Part shown: piece after piece, positions 4,365-5,236 of the stretch
Numbering within the stretch: the first letter of the stretch is position 1
How the letters are laid out: every line of letters begins with the position of its first letter
Source of the DNA: CAZFIM01 sp964519615
Lineage (GTDB): Bacteria; Chloroflexota; Dehalococcoidia; GIF9; UBA5629
Assembly: GCA_964519615.1 (NCBI GenBank)
Contig: CAZFIM010000108.1
Coordinates: 1 to 5,236, forward strand
Reading direction: 5' to 3'
Length of the DNA: 5,236 nucleotides
Notes under the pieces: model-generated
Told to the model about the DNA's origin: nothing
Database searches by the model: none
The model's input: only the letters and a program-made list of their open reading frames with translations
Position numbers and translations under genes: made by a program

Positions 4365-5236
4365 ATGAAAAGGATAACAGGATTAAGTTTACTTTCCATT
4401 ATAGCAATCGTATTCGGGGTTCTGGTAGCGGCTGCCCCGGCCTATGCATGGGGTGGTACAGGGGATGTGATAACTGTTGAGGATGGAGTGTATTACGCTA
4501 CGTCAGGCTATCATGGCGGAGATCGCTACATAAAGGAAACCGGCAATGTGGAAAATGTCGAGCATGGAACGCCGGGAGCACAAGCAGAAGTGTACATTGA
4601 CGTAAATGTCTGGAACCAGGCTGATGTAATCGCGAGAGCCGGGGCACTTGCTCTTGGTAGTTTTTCACACGCCATAGCCACTGCTGATGCAGATGCGGCT
4701 GGGCCCTGGAGCGATGCTATATCCAACGCCGGTGCGCTTGCCATGATGGGCGGCGACGCCAGCGCTGCGGCTTATTCCAATGCCTTCTGGAGCGGTGACG
4801 CTATGGCCAATGCCGGCGCCGTTTCCGTTGGGCCCTGGAGCGATGTCAATGCGCTTGCCGTTGCCAATGCTGTGGGGTTCAGAAGTGACGCCATCGCCAA
4901 TGCAGGTGCAATCGGTGTAGGTGGTGATGCCTTCTCAATGGCCAACGCTGATGCTTTCTGGGGCGGCGATGCAATGGCCAATGCTGGCTCTATCGCCTTC
5001 GGACCGTGGAGCGATGCCGCTGCCATTGCCGATGCAACGGCTGTCGGACGCGGAAGTGACGCAATGGCCAATGCCGGCGCGCTTGGTTTAATGAACGGTG
5101 ACGCCTTCGCTATGGCCAACGCTGATGCTTTCTGGGGCGGTGACGCAATGGCCAATGCCGGCGCCGTTTCCGTTGGGCCATGGAGCGATGCCGCTGCCAT
5201 TGCCGATGCAACGGCTGTCGGACGCGGAAGTGACGC
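4365..5236 (+). CDS. Secreted Ala/Asp/Gly-rich repeat protein, 3' end outside the window
   Basis: The frame is open from the ATG at 4365 to the window edge, 290 residues. It starts with a Sec signal peptide (MKRITG, then LLSIIAIVFGVLVAAAP) and likely cleavage after AYA at residue 28. Residues 29-85 are a non-repeated N-terminal part (GGTGDVITVEDGVYYATSGY). From about residue 86 the chain is an array of 14-15-residue modules with core (S/G)DAxAxANAxAxxxG, ending in GPW, GG or GRG. Modules follow a fixed order: SDAAAIADATAVGRG, SDAMANAGALGLMNG, DAFAMANADAFWGG, DAMANAGAVSVGPW. Alternating Ala with one Asp per turn suggests a beta-solenoid or beta-roll, perhaps recalling YadA-type head repeats, but there is no family match I can name. 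It follows the large surface gene by 112 bases with no terminator between, so co-expression is likely. Function is unknown; a surface fibre, matrix or ice/ligand-binding scaffold are possibilities. Confidence 0.85.
   Translation, partial: MKRITGLSLLSIIAIVFGVLVAAAPAYAWGGTGDVITVEDGVYYATSGYHGGDRYIKETGNVENVEHGTPGAQAEVYIDVNVWNQADVIARAGALALGSFSHAIATADADAAGPWSDAISNAGALAMMGGDASAAAYSNAFWSGDAMANAGAVSVGPWSDVNALAVANAVGFRSDAIANAGAIGVGGDAFSMANADAFWGGDAMANAGSIAFGPWSDAAAIADATAVGRGSDAMANAGALGLMNGDAFAMANADAFWGGDAMANAGAVSVGPWSDAAAIADATAVGRGSD
4710..5236 (+). repeat. Four-module super-repeat array (171-174 bases)
   Basis: Super-repeat blocks begin at 4710 (129 bases, three modules), 4839 (171 bases, four modules), 5010 (174 bases, four modules) and 5184 (cut by the window edge). 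Bases 5007-5062 and 5181-5236 are identical over 56 bases at an offset of 174. Bases 4938-4966 and 5112-5140 are identical over 29 bases at the same offset. The array surely continues past the window. Confidence 0.92.

Noticed and set aside
4526..4744. Minus-strand 72-residue ORF
   Set aside because: Antisense to the start of the repeat protein; no ribosome site or protein character of its own.
4772..5200. Minus-strand 142-residue Ala/Ser/Pro-rich ORF
   Set aside because: Antisense shadow of the Ala-rich repeat gene; the + strand frame has a signal peptide, a ribosome site and ordered modules.
4365..5236. RTX calcium-binding toxin repeats
   Set aside because: GGD occurs often, but the nine-residue GGxGxDxUx spacing is absent; the period is 14-15 residues.

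Overview
This 5.2-kb window looks like bacterial draft-assembly DNA; a 100-N run at 2171-2270 shows that contigs were scaffolded. The coding style fits a Dehalococcoidia-like Chloroflexota: a PadR regulator beside a lone HicB-like protein, then large secreted proteins with Ig-like and low-complexity regions. That assignment is inference from remembered protein style, not from a marker gene.

Left part (1-710): the 3' end of a PadR-family regulator, a 63-residue HicB-fold protein, and a two-helix membrane protein whose frame is broken at a run of six T. All lie on the + strand with gaps of 12-14 bases, like one operon.

Middle part (711-1977): about 1.27 kb with no convincing large gene, strongly AT-rich between about 840 and 1200. 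It is not featureless. It carries a near-consensus + strand promoter (1033-1060) followed by an intrinsic terminator (1233-1265), and facing it a minus-strand promoter (1461-1433) followed by its own terminator (1376-1347). These look like two convergent small transcription units of roughly 200 and 80 nt, candidate small RNAs. A few weak small ORFs are also present (786-917, 1613-1801, 1798-1941).

Right part (1978-5236): two secreted proteins in tandem, probably co-transcribed. The first (1978-4252) has a signal peptide, a GGDEGS tandem repeat interrupted by the N gap, an acidic linker, Ig-like modules and a C-terminal beta-rich domain. The gap makes the frame appear to change, but the two flanks join exactly in repeat phase if the gap is zero or a whole number of 18-base units, so it is one gene. 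The second (4365 to beyond the window) has a signal peptide followed by an Ala/Asp/Gly/Asn-rich array of 14-15-residue modules organised into a four-module super-repeat of 57-58 residues. I do not recognise this family; the alternating small residues suggest a beta-solenoid or beta-roll. Together the two genes look like a cell-surface or extracellular-matrix locus. This is the most interesting part of the window.
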